Shown piece by piece: positions 19,221 through 28,971 of a stretch of DNA of 64,000 nucleotides. Below the pieces are notes generated by a model. That model was not told the origin of the DNA. It saw only the letters and a list, made by a program, of their open reading frames with translations, and made no database searches. Made by a program: the position numbers and the translations under genes. The first letter of the stretch is position 1. Each line of letters begins with the position of its first letter. Origin of the DNA: Pseudolabrys sp. FHR47 (GTDB lineage: Bacteria > Pseudomonadota > Alphaproteobacteria > Rhizobiales > Xanthobacteraceae); the NCBI RefSeq assembly GCF_005153485.1, contig NZ_CP039740.1:2731001-2795000 (forward strand). Direction: 5' to 3'.

Positions 19221-19892
19221 ATGGCCAGCCGCGACAATCCCCCATTCGAAATCACGCCGGATGTGCTGCTCAAAGCCTATGCCTGCGGCATCTTTCCGAT
19301 GGCGGAGACGGCCGACGATCCGGCGTTGTACTGGATCGAGCCGGAACAGCGCGGCATTATTCCGCTGTCCGGGTTCCATGTTCCGGCGCGATTGGCCCGC
19401 ACCGTTCGCTCGACCGCGCTCACCGTCCATGTCGACCGCGATTTCGACGCCGTGATCGACGGCTGCGCCGCGCCGGCACCCGACCGCGATCGGACCTGGA
19501 TCAACGGCCGCATCCGCAAGCTCTACCGCGGCCTCTTCGACCGCGGCCATTGCCACACGGTGGAAGTCTATGACGACGACCATCTCGTGGGCGGGCTGTA
19601 TGGTGTGTCGCTCGGCCGCGCATATTTCGGCGAGAGCATGTTTCACACCGTGCGCGACGCGTCCAAGATCGCGCTCGTGCATCTGATCGCGCGGCTGAAA
19701 GCCGGCGGGTTTACGCTCTGCGATACGCAGTACGTGACCGACCACCTGCGCACCTTTGGCGCCGTCGAGGTCCCGAAGAAGCGCTATCACAAGCTGCTCG
19801 AAGACGCGCTCACCGGCGCGGCGGATTTCGCCGCGCTGCCGGTCGATCGGCCGGTCAGCGGCGCCGAGGCACTCGCTATTCTCGAAGAATGA
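19221..19892 (+). CDS. aat: Leucyl/phenylalanyl-tRNA--protein transferase
   Basis: The product has 223 residues. It adds Leu or Phe to N-terminal Arg/Lys of proteins, creating N-degrons read by ClpS. Conserved blocks include [19 protein letters not shown]-like [31 protein letters not shown] and [14 protein letters not shown] 19221 is directly preceded by an in-frame GTG that could also serve. clpS, the adaptor acting downstream of Aat, is also in this window at 35.0 kb. Confidence 0.96.
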   Translation: MASRDNPPFEITPDVLLKAYACGIFPMAETADDPALYWIEPEQRGIIPLSGFHVPARLARTVRSTALTVHVDRDFDAVIDGCAAPAPDRDRTWINGRIRKLYRGLFDRGHCHTVEVYDDDHLVGGLYGVSLGRAYFGESMFHTVRDASKIALVHLIARLKAGGFTLCDTQYVTDHLRTFGAVEVPKKRYHKLLEDALTGAADFAALPVDRPVSGAEALAILEE

Positions 19893-20861
19893 TCAGCGCT
19901 GCGGTGGACGCAACGCCGGGCGCGACTGCGGCTGCGGCGTCCGCTGTGCCGGAGCAGCGGCTGGTTTGCGCCCCGGCTGACCTTCGCCTGCGTCCGCGAC
20001 ATTCGGATTGGTGCCGCCTTTGCACTCGGTCAGCCACACGTCGTAGGTCGGATGCTCCACCGCATTGAGACCCGGACTGGCGGCGAACATCCAGCCGGAG
20101 AAGATGCGCTTGATCTCGCCGTTCAGCGTCACTTCGTCGACCTGGATGAAGGCGTCGGTGTTCGGCGTTTCGGTCGGCGGCCGCGAATAGCACACGCGCG
20201 GCGTCACGCGGAGCGCGCCGAATTGCACGGTCTCATCGATCGCGACGTCGAACGAGATGATGCGGCCGGTGATCTTGTCGAGACCGTTGAACACCGCCGT
20301 CGGATTGGCGATCCGCTGCGGCGGCGGCTCGACCACGACCTCGTCGCCGGGCTGCGGCGAGGTATCGGCCGGTTGCTGCGGCGTGCCCGGCGGCTGGCGC
20401 TGTCCCGGCGGCAGACCGGGAAGCGTTTGCGTCGGATTGGTGTTGGCGTTGTTCTGCGGCTGCTGACCCGGCGGCGGCGCCGGCGCGACCGGCGTCATGG
20501 GGGTCAAATCGCCAGGACCCGAATTCGTCCCCGGCAGCGGCGCCAGCTCGTCCGACTGGATGCCGCCGCGGCCCGGCCGGCTCGACGGCGGCAGGTTCAT
20601 CGGCGCCGGCAGAGGCTGCGCCGGCGGCAGATCGGGATTGACCCAGTTGCCCGATTGCGTGGCGGTCGCACCGCTCTGCACGTCGCGACCGCGGCCGAGA
20701 TCGGCCGGCGCTACATATGGCCCCTGCTGCGGTTGTCCACGCGGCACGGAGCCCGGCGGGCGCGGCGGCGGATCGCTGAAGATGTCGGTGAACTGGGCGA
20801 GCGCAGGACCCGCACCGAGCAGCACCATCATCGCTATCGCTGGAAGCCGGACCCGGGCCAT
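19893..20861 (-). CDS. DUF2155-domain exported proline-rich protein
   Basis: The product has 322 residues. A signal peptide (MARVRLPAIAMMVLLGAGPALA) precedes about 170 residues rich in Pro, Gln and Gly. The C-terminal DUF2155 domain runs from TGRIISFDVAIDETVQFG through FSGWMFAASPGLNAVEHP to VWLTECKG. DUF2155 proteins are conserved in alphaproteobacteria next to aat and the NDUFA12 gene, exactly as here. The function is unknown. The low-complexity middle is longer than in most relatives. Confidence 0.9.
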   Translation of the reverse strand: MARVRLPAIAMMVLLGAGPALAQFTDIFSDPPPRPPGSVPRGQPQQGPYVAPADLGRGRDVQSGATATQSGNWVNPDLPPAQPLPAPMNLPPSSRPGRGGIQSDELAPLPGTNSGPGDLTPMTPVAPAPPPGQQPQNNANTNPTQTLPGLPPGQRQPPGTPQQPADTSPQPGDEVVVEPPPQRIANPTAVFNGLDKITGRIISFDVAIDETVQFGALRVTPRVCYSRPPTETPNTDAFIQVDEVTLNGEIKRIFSGWMFAASPGLNAVEHPTYDVWLTECKGGTNPNVADAGEGQPGRKPAAAPAQRTPQPQSRPALRPPQR

Positions 20862-20988
20862 AAATGTCGCTTGATCAGGGGTTCTCGTGGCCAGCGCCGC
20901 GCATGGATTCGCCCGCGCGCGCTGACGGTCCGGTTAACACGGTGAATGCGGCGGCGGAAGGGCGGCCCGAAATGCTGCGATCTGCTGC

Positions 20989-21399
20989 TCAGCCTTCCGG
21001 CGACCAGGCCTTGTAGTCGCCGGTCGCCTGCGGGCGGCGGCCTGCGGCCAGCGTCGAGCCCTGCGGGCGGTAGGCACCCGGAGTACCGGTGAGGTTTGGT
21101 CGATGCGGCTTCTGCCATTCACGCGGCTGGTAGTTCTCGTCGGTCGGCGGAACATCGACCGTGTGATGGATCCAGCCATGCCACGACGGCGGGATGGTGC
21201 TCGCCTCGGCATAGCCGTTGTAGATGACCCAGCGGCGCTCGAACTTCAGCGTCGGGTCGATCTTACCGCCTTTGGTCCGGTAATAGGTATTGCCGAACTC
21301 GTCGGTGCCGACCTTTTCGCCATAGAGACGGGTCCACAAATCGGTGCCGAATGTGGATGAGTTCCACCAGGTAAACAATTTCAGCAGGAAACTTTTCAT
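20989..21399 (-). CDS. NDUFA12-family NADH:ubiquinone oxidoreductase accessory subunit
   Basis: The product has 136 residues from ATG 21399 ([19 protein letters not shown]); an upstream open extension is not part of the family. [17 protein letters not shown] and [25 protein letters not shown] are the family signature. It corresponds to the B17.2/NDUFA12 subunit of respiratory complex I, which alphaproteobacteria share with mitochondria. It is a separate locus from the nuo operon. Confidence 0.93.
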   Translation of the reverse strand: MKSFLLKLFTWWNSSTFGTDLWTRLYGEKVGTDEFGNTYYRTKGGKIDPTLKFERRWVIYNGYAEASTIPPSWHGWIHHTVDVPPTDENYQPREWQKPHRPNLTGTPGAYRPQGSTLAAGRRPQATGDYKAWSPEG

Positions 21400-21520
21400 C
21401 GCCGACGCGCATTTCCGTTGCGAGACGCGCGCGTTGTGACACCTCGGAACGCCCCTGTCCAGCGCGCCACCGGCGCCATTCATCACATTTTTAACGCAGA
21501 AACTTGGGAGTTTCCGCGCA

Positions 21521-22711
21521 ATGGATTCGTTCAGATCGGCTCTCTCTATCCTCGCCGCCTGGCTCGCGTGGGTCCCGGATCAAGTGGTCGCGGTCGTCAT
21601 CGTCGCGCTGGCCGTCGCCATCGCCTATTCGCTGCACAAAACGGTGCGGCGGCTGCTCCGCAAAGTGCTGGCTCCGCGCTTCCCCTACGTTATCACCGTC
21701 ATTCAGCAGATGCGCGGCGTCACCCGTCTCGCCATCATCCTGTTGGCGTTGTCGATCGCGGTGCCGGCGGCGCCGTTCGATTCGCAAACGGCGGAATGGA
21801 TCGGCCGGCTCATGCTGATCGCTCTGATCGCCATGATCGGCTGGGCGGCGATGACGGCGCTGAAGATCGCGGCGGACCTCTATCTCCTGCAATTCCGCAT
21901 CGATACCGAGGACAACCTGCTGGCGCGCAAGCACTACACCCAGGTGCGGGTGCTGCTGCGCACGCTGGACGTCCTGATCATCATCCTGACAATCAGCGCC
22001 GCGCTGATGACGTTCGAGCCGGTTCGGCAATATGGCGTCAGCCTGTTCGCCTCGGCCGGCGTCGCCGGTCTGGTTGCAGGCCTTGCCGCGCGCCCGGTGC
22101 TGTCGAACCTGTTCGCCGGCGTGCAGCTTGCCATGACGCAGCCGATCCGCATCGACGACGCCGTCATCGTCGAGGGCGAATGGGGCACCGTCGAGGAAAT
22201 TACCTCCACTTATGTGGTCGTGAAAATCTGGGACTGGCGGCGACTGATCGTGCCGCTGACCTATTTCATCGAGAAGCCGTTCCAGAACTGGACCCGCGAG
22301 ACCTCGGCACTGATCGGCGCCGCCATGCTCTATGTCGATTACCGCGCCCCGGTCGGCATCATCCGCGACAAGCTTAAGGAGATTGCGGAGGCCTCGCCGG
22401 CCTGGGACGGCCAGGTCGTCGGCCTTCAGGTCACCGACTGCAAGGAAGAGACGATGGAATTGCGCTGCCTTGTCAGCGCGCCATCGGCCGGCAAGGCCTT
22501 CGAGCTGCGCTGCGAGGTACGCGAGAAGCTTGTCGACTTCCTGCAGCGCGAGCACCCCGAAGCCCTGCCCCGCAAGCGCGCGGATCTGGCGCTCGAGGCC
22601 GACGGCGCGCTGCTCGTGGCGCGCGACGGCAGCGGTGCGCAAGGCCGCGGCAGCGATGATGGCAAACAACGCAAAACCGCGACCGGGCGCAAGACGACCG
22701 AAAGGCACTGA
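21521..22711 (+). CDS. MscS-family mechanosensitive ion channel
   Basis: The product has 396 residues. Four to five hydrophobic segments (about 5-35, 65-85, 95-115, 145-165, 170-195) are followed by the pore-lining helix [21 protein letters not shown]. The MscS beta domain begins at [21 protein letters not shown]. The last about 30 residues are charged and low-complexity. It is expected to act as an osmotic release valve in the inner membrane. A strong terminator follows. Confidence 0.88.
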   Translation: MDSFRSALSILAAWLAWVPDQVVAVVIVALAVAIAYSLHKTVRRLLRKVLAPRFPYVITVIQQMRGVTRLAIILLALSIAVPAAPFDSQTAEWIGRLMLIALIAMIGWAAMTALKIAADLYLLQFRIDTEDNLLARKHYTQVRVLLRTLDVLIIILTISAALMTFEPVRQYGVSLFASAGVAGLVAGLAARPVLSNLFAGVQLAMTQPIRIDDAVIVEGEWGTVEEITSTYVVVKIWDWRRLIVPLTYFIEKPFQNWTRETSALIGAAMLYVDYRAPVGIIRDKLKEIAEASPAWDGQVVGLQVTDCKEETMELRCLVSAPSAGKAFELRCEVREKLVDFLQREHPEALPRKRADLALEADGALLVARDGSGAQGRGSDDGKQRKTATGRKTTERH

Positions 22712-22834
22712 CGGCGCCTTGCCTGCCCCACCATTGCATTTGCCCGGATTCTGGAGTTATGGTGCCCGCGAATTCAGCAATGCCGCTGTTGTTTGGGCAT
22801 TTCGCTGGAAAAGAATGACAGTGCCGGGAAACGA

Positions 22835-22867
22835 GAAGGCGGGCTCTTAAGGCCCGCCTTCTTTATT
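22835..22867 (+). terminator. Rho-independent terminator after the MscS gene
   Basis: A perfect 10-bp stem GAAGGCGGGC / GCCCGCCTTC (22835-22844 and 22852-22861) is followed by TTTATT. Confidence 0.85.
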
Positions 22868-23188
22868 GGTCCTCCCGGCGGGCCTTTGAGTCCCTTGCCA
22901 AGCACTTAAGGTCGGCCCCCGGCGCATCATCAACAGCGGTGGGTGCGCTTCTCCCGCTGGTCAGTCTGCCGCACCCACAGGCTAAGGCTCTGACCTCAAA
23001 ACGAGAATCATCGACTCGTCGGCGGCTTCTCCGGTGTTTATCCCGCGCTTGTCCCCGCTCCGGGCGATACCAAAAAGAAGCTGTGGGTTGTCCGCAGGGC
23101 CCCATTTTTCGTCATTTTTGCTTCACCGGGCTAGGCATCAAAACCCACCGTACCAGCCGAAAAAATCGGGCTTCACGGTCGGGGCTGG

Positions 23189-23225
23189 AGGGTCATACTG
23201 CCCCGGGACATGACCCTCGGTCATG
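23189..23225. repeat. Overlapping GGTCAT/ATGACC inverted repeats
   Basis: AGGGTCAT (23189-23196) is complementary to ATGACCCT (23210-23217), and CATGACC (23209-23215) is complementary to GGTCATG (23219-23225) with a three-base loop. The middle arm can pair with either neighbour, so it is a candidate operator or a switchable hairpin. Confidence 0.55.
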
Positions 23226-23274
23226 AATCCCGTCACCGCACTGACACAAGATTTAGGGATTTAGTTACTCCTAC

Positions 23275-23322
23275 CCACTATCTGTTGTTGACGACGACGA
23301 CGAGTCCCATATAGTTTTGTGA
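23275..23322 (+). promoter_or_regulatory. Probable NrdR box pair controlling nrdJ
   Basis: CCACTATCTGTTGTTG (23275-23290) fits the NrdR consensus acaCwAtATaTwGtgt at most core positions. CCATATAGTTTTGTGA (23307-23322) is a weaker second copy. The two are 32 bp apart, about three helical turns, the spacing known for NrdR box pairs. NrdR is the ATP/dATP-sensing repressor of ribonucleotide reductase genes. Confidence 0.55.
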
Positions 23323-23617
23323 CAGTACGGTGTGGGTGATGCGTACCAAAGAGTTCCCGCCGGAACCTCCAAACCGACGCGATGTCAGGTTTTTGAGCCC
23401 CGACAGCCCCTCACAGGCGTTGTCAGGGAACGGGTGAAGTTTGCGTGCCGGCCCCTTCGGGGACCGGGTGGTACCGGGTGACGCTTCAAGAACCCCGGAC
23501 CACGACCAGGGTTGGTGTCAGACAGGGTTTTGAGTTGTCGGAAGGCGGACAAGGACGGGTCCGTCTGGAATAATCGTCGGCGGTCGCTGAGCCGCCCGGA
23601 ATTTGGGGACGAAGAAG

Positions 23618-26600
23618 ATGCGGATCGAACGGCGCTACACCAAGGATGCGGGTCAGGCTTACGCGGGCATCCAGTTTCGGCTGACCACGTCCGAGATCAA
23701 GAATCCCGACGGCTCCATTGTCTTCAAGCTGGACAATGTCGAAGTGCCGGAATTCTGGTCGCAGGTCGCCTCCGACGTGCTCGCCCAGAAGTATTTCCGC
23801 AAGGCCGGCGTGCCCGCGCGCCTCAAGAAGGTCGAAGAGAACTCCGTCCCCTCTTTCCTGTGGCGCTCCGTGGCCGACGAGGCCGCGCTCGAAGCCCTGC
23901 CCGAGAAGGAACGCTATATCGGCGAGACCTCGTCCAAGCAGGTGTTCGATCGCCTGGCCGGCACCTGGACCTACTGGGGCTGGAAAGGCGGCTACTTCGA
24001 CAATGAAGATGACGCCCAGGCCTTCTATGACGAACTGCGCTTCATGCTCGCCAACCAGATGTGCGCGCCGAACTCGCCGCAGTGGTTCAACACCGGCCTG
24101 CACTGGGCTTACGGCATCGACGGCCCCGGCCAGGGCCACTATTACGTCGATTACCAGACCGGCAAGCTCACCAAGTCGAAGTCGTCCTACGAACACCCGC
24201 AGCCGCACGCCTGCTTTATCCAAAGCATCAGCGACGACCTGGTGAACGAAGGCGGCATCATGGACCTGTGGGTGCGTGAAGCCCGCCTGTTCAAATACGG
24301 CTCCGGCACCGGCACCAACTTCTCCAACCTGCGCGGCGAAGGCGAAAAGCTGTCCGGCGGCGGCAAGTCGTCGGGCCTGATGAGCTTCCTCAAGATCGGC
24401 GACCGCGCCGCCGGCGCCATCAAGTCGGGCGGCACCACGCGCCGCGCGGCGAAGATGGTGATCGTTGACGCCGACCATCCGGATATCGAGAAGTACATCG
24501 ACTGGAAGGTGCAGGAAGAGCAGAAGGTGGCGGCGCTCGTCACCGGCTCCAAGATCAACCAGAAGCACCTCAAGGCGGTGCTGAAGGCCTGCGTGAACTG
24601 CGAAGGCTCGGACGATGACTGCTTCAACCCGGAAAAGAACCCGGCGCTGAAGCGCGAGATCAAGCTCGCCCGCAAGGCCTATGTGCCGGACAACTTCATC
24701 AAGCGCGTCATCCAGTTCGCCAAGCAGGGCTACACCGATATCGACTTCCCGACTTACGACACCGACTGGGATTCGGATGCCTATCTCACCGTGTCGGGTC
24801 AGAACTCGAACAACTCGGTGCGCGTCGACGACCAGTTCCTCAAGGCGGTCGAAGCCGATGGCAAATGGGATCTGACGTTCCGCAAGAACGGCAAGGTCGC
24901 CAAGACCGTGCAGGCGCGCGAACTGTGGGAAAAGATCGGCTACGCCGCCTGGGCCTGCGCCGATCCGGGCTTGCAGTTCCACACCACCGTGAACGACTGG
25001 CACACCTGCCCGGCCTCCGGTGAAATCCGCGGCTCCAATCCGTGCTCCGAGTACATGTTCCTCGACGACACGGCCTGCAATCTCGCCTCGCTGAATCTCC
25101 TCACGTTCCGCGACGGCAAGACCGGCGCCTTCGATGTCGAGTCCTACGAGCACGCCGTGCGCCTGTGGACCGTGGTGCTGGAAATCTCGGTGCTGATGGC
25201 CCAGTTCCCCTCCAAGGAAATCGCCCAGCTCTCTTATGAATTCCGCACGCTCGGCCTCGGCTACGCCAATATCGGCGGCCTCTTGATGACCTCGGGTCTG
25301 TCTTACGACTCCGATGAAGGCCGCGCCTATGCCGGCGCCCTCACCGCGATCATGACCGGCGTCTCCTACGCGACCTCGGCCGAGATGGCGGAGAAGCAGG
25401 GTCCGTTCCCGGGCTACAAGAAGAACCGCGAGCACATGCTGCGCGTGATGCGCAACCACCGCCGCGCGGCTTACGGCGAACGCCAGGGCTACGAGAAGCT
25501 CTCGCAGGCCCCGGTCCCGCTCGACCACGCCTCCTGCCCCGATCAAACCTTGATCGCGCACGCCAAGGCGGCGTGGGACCGCGCCATCGAACTCGGCGAG
25601 AAGCACGGCTATCGCAACGCGCAGTCCACCGTGATCGCGCCGACCGGCACGATCGGCCTCGTCATGGATTGCGACACCACCGGCATCGAGCCCGACTTCG
25701 CGCTGGTGAAGTTCAAGAAGCTGGCCGGCGGCGGCTACTTCAAGATCATCAACCGCGCCGTGCCCGAGGCATTGCGCACGCTCGGCTACTCCGAAGCGCA
25801 GATCGCCGAGATCGAGGTCTATGCCGTGGGCCACGGCTCGCTGGCGCAGGCCCCGGGCATCAACCACACGACCTTGAAGGCCAAGGGCTTCACCGACGAG
25901 GTGATCGCCAAGGTCGAGAAGGCGCTGCCGACGGCCTTCGACATCAAGTTCGTCTTCAACAAGTGGACGATCGGCGAAGCCTTCTGCCGCGACACGCTCG
26001 GCATTTCGGCCGAGCAGCTCGCCAACCCGACCTTCGATCTCCTCGCCGCGCTCGGCTTCTCCAAGCGCGAGATCGAGGCCGCCAACATCCATGTCTGCGG
26101 CGCCATGACCGTGGAAGGCGCGCCGCACCTCAAACTCGAGCACTATCCGGTGTTCGACTGCGCCAATCCCTGCGGCAAGATCGGCAAGCGCTATCTGTCG
26201 GTGGACAGCCACATCAAGATGATGGCGGCGGCGCAGCCCTTCATTTCGGGCGCCATCTCCAAGACCATCAACATGCCGAACGAGGCCACCGTCGAGGACT
26301 GCAAGAGCGCCTATCTGCTCTCGTGGAAACTGGCGCTGAAGGCCAATGCGCTGTACCGCGACGGCTCGAAACTCTCGCAGCCGCTGAACTCGCAGCTCAT
26401 CGCCGACGAAGAGGACGAGGACGACGCGATCGAGGCCTTCCTCGACAAGCCGGCCGCGGCGCGCGCCGCCATCGCCGCCGAGAAGGTGGTGGAGAAGATC
26501 GTCGAGCGCGTCACCGTGCTGCGCGAGCGCGAGAAGCTGCCGGCCCGCCGCAAGGGCTATACGCAGAAGGCCGTGGTCGGCGGCCACAAGGTCTATCTGC

Positions 26601-27304
26601 GCACCGGCGAATATGACGACGGCCGTCTCGGCGAAATCTTCGTCGACATGCACAAGGAAGGCGCGGCGCTCCGCTCCTTGCTCAACAACTTCGCCATCGC
26701 CATTTCGCTCGGCCTGCAATACGGCGTGCCGCTCGAGGAATATGTCGATGCCTTCACCTTCACCCGCTTCGAACCGCAAGGCCCGGTGCAGGGCAACGAC
26801 TCGATCAAATACGCCACTTCAATCCTGGACTATGTGTTCCGGGAACTCGCGGTGTCGTATCTGGAGCGTTACGACCTCGCCCATGTCGATCCGAGCCAGG
26901 GCTCGTTCGACGCGCTGGGCGCCGGCGAGCACGAAGGCAAGGCCGCGCCGAACTTCGTCTCCAAGGGCCTGACGCGCTCGCTGTCGGTGGTGGCGCCGAC
27001 GACCGCCTCGGCGGTGTCGACCGCTAACGTGACGGCCTTCTCCGGCGGGCACGCCGCGACCGCACTCAAGGCCGAGCCGGAGGCGAAACTGTCGCCGGCC
27101 CAGCAGCTCGAAGTCGGACACGCCTCCCCGGCCGCCGCCGTGGCGCAGCCTTCCGCCAAAGCGCTCGCCTCCGAACGCCGCGCCGAAGCCAAGGCCAAGG
27201 GCTACGAAGGCGAGATGTGCGGCGAATGCGGCAACTTCACCCTCGTGAGGAACGGCACCTGCATGAAGTGCGATACGTGCGGCGCGACGAGCGGGTGTTC
27301 GTGA
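23618..27304 (+). CDS. nrdJ: Vitamin B12-dependent (class II) ribonucleotide reductase
   Basis: The product has 1228 residues, the usual size for the long NrdJ type. It reduces ribonucleotides to deoxyribonucleotides using adenosylcobalamin and needs no oxygen or second subunit. ATG 23618 follows GGGGACGAAGAAG; a TTG 15 bases earlier is less likely. The substrate site N-P-C-S-E lies near residue 475 and the pair cysteine is in [11 protein letters not shown] near 200. The C-terminus ends in a cysteine cluster (CGECGNF.., CMKCDTCG..), the redox/zinc tail. It is a single-gene unit with its own leader and terminator. Confidence 0.96.
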   Translation: MRIERRYTKDAGQAYAGIQFRLTTSEIKNPDGSIVFKLDNVEVPEFWSQVASDVLAQKYFRKAGVPARLKKVEENSVPSFLWRSVADEAALEALPEKERYIGETSSKQVFDRLAGTWTYWGWKGGYFDNEDDAQAFYDELRFMLANQMCAPNSPQWFNTGLHWAYGIDGPGQGHYYVDYQTGKLTKSKSSYEHPQPHACFIQSISDDLVNEGGIMDLWVREARLFKYGSGTGTNFSNLRGEGEKLSGGGKSSGLMSFLKIGDRAAGAIKSGGTTRRAAKMVIVDADHPDIEKYIDWKVQEEQKVAALVTGSKINQKHLKAVLKACVNCEGSDDDCFNPEKNPALKREIKLARKAYVPDNFIKRVIQFAKQGYTDIDFPTYDTDWDSDAYLTVSGQNSNNSVRVDDQFLKAVEADGKWDLTFRKNGKVAKTVQARELWEKIGYAAWACADPGLQFHTTVNDWHTCPASGEIRGSNPCSEYMFLDDTACNLASLNLLTFRDGKTGAFDVESYEHAVRLWTVVLEISVLMAQFPSKEIAQLSYEFRTLGLGYANIGGLLMTSGLSYDSDEGRAYAGALTAIMTGVSYATSAEMAEKQGPFPGYKKNREHMLRVMRNHRRAAYGERQGYEKLSQAPVPLDHASCPDQTLIAHAKAAWDRAIELGEKHGYRNAQSTVIAPTGTIGLVMDCDTTGIEPDFALVKFKKLAGGGYFKIINRAVPEALRTLGYSEAQIAEIEVYAVGHGSLAQAPGINHTTLKAKGFTDEVIAKVEKALPTAFDIKFVFNKWTIGEAFCRDTLGISAEQLANPTFDLLAALGFSKREIEAANIHVCGAMTVEGAPHLKLEHYPVFDCANPCGKIGKRYLSVDSHIKMMAAAQPFISGAISKTINMPNEATVEDCKSAYLLSWKLALKANALYRDGSKLSQPLNSQLIADEEDEDDAIEAFLDKPAAARAAIAAEKVVEKIVERVTVLREREKLPARRKGYTQKAVVGGHKVYLRTGEYDDGRLGEIFVDMHKEGAALRSLLNNFAIAISLGLQYGVPLEEYVDAFTFTRFEPQGPVQGNDSIKYATSILDYVFRELAVSYLERYDLAHVDPSQGSFDALGAGEHEGKAAPNFVSKGLTRSLSVVAPTTASAVSTANVTAFSGGHAATALKAEPEAKLSPAQQLEVGHASPAAAVAQPSAKALASERRAEAKAKGYEGEMCGECGNFTLVRNGTCMKCDTCGATSGCS

Positions 27305-27311
27305 GGGACTA

Positions 27312-27340
27312 CTAAGGCGGCGCTTAGCGCGCCGCCTTAG
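27312..27340 (+). terminator. Stem-loop after nrdJ
   Basis: A perfect 10-bp stem CTAAGGCGGC / GCCGCCTTAG (27312-27321 and 27331-27340) lies eight bases after the nrdJ stop. There is no clean T-run, so termination may be partial. Confidence 0.6.
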
Positions 27341-27354
27341 CCTGAGACTTTAGA

Positions 27355-27406
27355 GCCCGTCATCCTGAGGTGTGCGCCGCAAGGCGCGGCTCGAAGGGTG
27401 ACGGGC
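27355..27406. repeat. Palindromic repeat of the GTCATCCTGAGG type
   Basis: GCCCGTCA (27355-27362) pairs with TGACGGGC (27399-27406), with the internal segment CATCCTGAGG and GCTCGAAGGGTGACGG. Such elements are scattered in Bradyrhizobium-like intergenic regions. Confidence 0.6.
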
Positions 27407-27430
27407 TTCTGGTACGGCAGGCGCATCCAT

Positions 27431-28477
27431 ATGGATAAAGTCTACCAGGTCTTCGTAAGTTCGACTTACTCCGATCTTCACGAAGAGCGCAAAGAGGTCA
27501 GTGACACGCTTGCCAAGGCGGGCTTTATCCCGGCGGGGATGGAACTATTTCCTGCAACAGATCAACAACAACTCGAGTTTATCAAAAGAGTAATCGACCG
27601 CTGTGACTACTACGTAGTCATTGTGGGCGGTCGATATGGCTCATTGGATGGCGACAAGAGTTTTACTGAAAAAGAATTCGAATACGCCCTCGCACGACAC
27701 ATTCCTATATTAGCGTTTTTGCCTTTAGACCCGGGCAAAATTGCAACTGACAAAACCGATAATGACCCAATTCACGTTAAGCATCTTAATGAGTTCAAGA
27801 CCCGTCTAAAAACAAGTCGGATCGTTTCATTTTGGTCTGACATTAATGATCTAAAAACCAAGGTCCTGACCGCCGTAACGAACGCAGTAAATTTGCGTCC
27901 GGGAACGGGCTGGATTCGCGGCGATCAAGCCATCGATCCTAAGCTGTTGCAGGATCTCGAGCGGTTGCGCATCGAGAACGAAGAGCTCAAAGCGAGGCTC
28001 TCCGAAGTAAACGGAGCAGATATCAGTTTTCCGGATCACTTGGCCGGACCGGACCACGAAATCACGTTCGCCGTAACATTACACCGTCACAAGCAAACGC
28101 CTAGTGGCGGTGACGCCATCGTCAAAACCGAGACTGTCAACGTTGTAGCTTCCATAGGACAAATCCTTTTGGCCATAGTCGATGAAATAATTAAAGAGCC
28201 ATCAGAATATTCCCTTCGAAGAACAATTGGCGAAGCCTTGCTCGCCATAGCCGGACGCAATGAAAGGGAAACCTCCGGCGAGGTTTCTCCAAACGATGTC
28301 ACAAACCTGAGATTCCATATTGAAGCACTTGGACTCATACAAGCAATCGGCAAAGAATCTACGTCAGACATGTTTGGACGCCTAACTACTAATCACTACA
28401 TAGCTTGGGTCATTACGGACAAAGGCAGAAAATTTGTTAGTCTTCACCGCGCAATCTTGAAGGAAAGAAAGCTATAG
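27431..28477 (+). CDS. DUF4062 (TIR-like) domain protein with C-terminal winged-helix-like region
   Basis: The product has 348 residues from ATG 27431 (MDKVYQVFVSSTYSDL). The N-terminal domain (about 1-150) has the DUF4062 pattern: VFVSSTYSDLHEERKEV, GMELFPA, CDYYVVIVGGRYGSL and FTEKEFEYAL. This Rossmann-like domain is related to TIR and is common in NTPase-linked immune-type proteins. A coiled stretch (about 172-195, LERLRIENEELKARL) leads to a C-terminal region with NLRFHIEALGLIQAIG and WVITDKGRKF, typical of a winged helix. No NTPase domain is present. Base composition is visibly more AT-rich than the neighbours and the gene is bounded by palindromic repeats, which suggests acquisition. 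Confidence 0.8.
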   Translation: MDKVYQVFVSSTYSDLHEERKEVSDTLAKAGFIPAGMELFPATDQQQLEFIKRVIDRCDYYVVIVGGRYGSLDGDKSFTEKEFEYALARHIPILAFLPLDPGKIATDKTDNDPIHVKHLNEFKTRLKTSRIVSFWSDINDLKTKVLTAVTNAVNLRPGTGWIRGDQAIDPKLLQDLERLRIENEELKARLSEVNGADISFPDHLAGPDHEITFAVTLHRHKQTPSGGDAIVKTETVNVVASIGQILLAIVDEIIKEPSEYSLRRTIGEALLAIAGRNERETSGEVSPNDVTNLRFHIEALGLIQAIGKESTSDMFGRLTTNHYIAWVITDKGRKFVSLHRAILKERKL

Positions 28478-28505
28478 CCGGCCCTAACCGCAGCCCGTAG
28501 CCGTA

Positions 28506-28533
28506 GGGCGGATTAGCGCAGCGTAATCCGCCC
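28506..28533. repeat. Short palindromic repeat, GGGCGGATTA type
   Basis: A perfect 10-bp stem GGGCGGATTA / TAATCCGCCC (28506-28515 and 28524-28533) has the eight-base loop GCGCAGCG. This type is widespread in proteobacterial intergenic DNA. Confidence 0.75.
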
Positions 28534-28604
28534 TCTTTACTCCTCGGCGAACGCCGCCTGGCGGGTTAAGGCTTCGCCTCGCCCGCCGTACAGGCAAGGC
28601 GTAG

Positions 28605-28659
28605 ATGGCCGGGACATAAGGGCGCTGACGCCCGTCTTCGACGGGCTTTGCCCGGCCAT
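28605..28659. repeat. Nested palindromic repeat, ATGGCCGGG type
   Basis: The outer stem ATGGCCGGG / CCCGGCCAT (28605-28613 and 28651-28659) encloses an inner stem CCCGTC / GACGGG (28631-28636 and 28640-28645). It lies directly upstream of the small antitoxin-like gene. Confidence 0.7.
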
Positions 28660-28692
28660 GACAGCCAACATTGAAAGCACTATATTCTTTTG

Positions 28693-28917
28693 ATGATAAC
28701 AAAGCGCCTCACCGAAATTCTTGAGCGCGTCGAGAACTGGCCGCCCGAGTGGCAAGATCAGTTGGCAGAGATCGCGCTTGATATCGAGGCCGATATCAAG
28801 AACGGCGTTTATCAGCTCAGCCCCGAAGAAGTTGAGGCCATCGAGCGTGCCCGGCAATCGCCATTCCTGACCGAAGAAGAAGCCGCGAGCATCTTCGCCA
28901 AATTACGAGGCGCCTAG
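28693..28917 (+). CDS. Small antitoxin-like protein without an adjacent toxin
   Basis: The product has 74 residues from ATG 28693. It is acidic and helical: ILERVENWPPEWQDQLAEIAL, then YQLSPEEVEAIERARQSPFL and TEEEAASIFAKLRGA. The second half resembles the end of small RelE/ParE-partner antitoxins, where LsPeE...ieeg....f.teEE..a.fak precedes the toxin. No toxin gene follows; a palindromic repeat lies four bases downstream instead. It may be an orphan antitoxin or a small unknown protein. Confidence 0.5.
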   Translation: MITKRLTEILERVENWPPEWQDQLAEIALDIEADIKNGVYQLSPEEVEAIERARQSPFLTEEEAASIFAKLRGA

Positions 28918-28921
28918 CACC

Positions 28922-28971
28922 GTAGCCTGGATGGAGCGCAGCGAATCCGGGGCGCCAGCCGAAAGGGCTAC
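28922..28971. repeat. Palindromic repeat, GTAGCC type
   Basis: GTAGCC (28922-28927) pairs with GGCTAC (28966-28971) around GGATGGAGCGCAGCGAATCC, a sequence type seen repeatedly in proteobacterial intergenic regions. Confidence 0.65.

Larger units (their letters stand above)
22868..23617 (+). other. Long untranslated leader upstream of nrdJ
   Basis: This 750-base stretch has no credible gene on either strand; the open frames seen have no ribosome binding site or protein-like composition. It has T-rich runs near 23105-23120, clustered GGTCAT palindromes (23189-23225), a probable NrdR box pair (23275-23322) and a GC-rich hairpin at 23448-23467 (CCGGCCCC / GGGG-A-CCGG). If transcription starts near the NrdR boxes, the mRNA leader is about 290 bases and could be structured. 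Confidence 0.6.

Noticed and set aside
22939..23226. 95-codon open frame in the nrdJ leader
   Set aside because: No ribosome binding site, low-complexity composition, and it covers the palindromes. Not supported as a gene.
23340..23600. Cobalamin riboswitch before nrdJ
   Set aside because: AGGGAACGGGTGAAG near 23425 recalls part of the core, but no B12 box or the CCCGCAACTGT segment is present. B12 riboswitches also usually control the alternative B12-independent reductase.
23486..26779. Long open frame on the minus strand across nrdJ
   Set aside because: It is the GC-rich antisense shadow of nrdJ. The composition is not protein-like and nrdJ is unambiguous.
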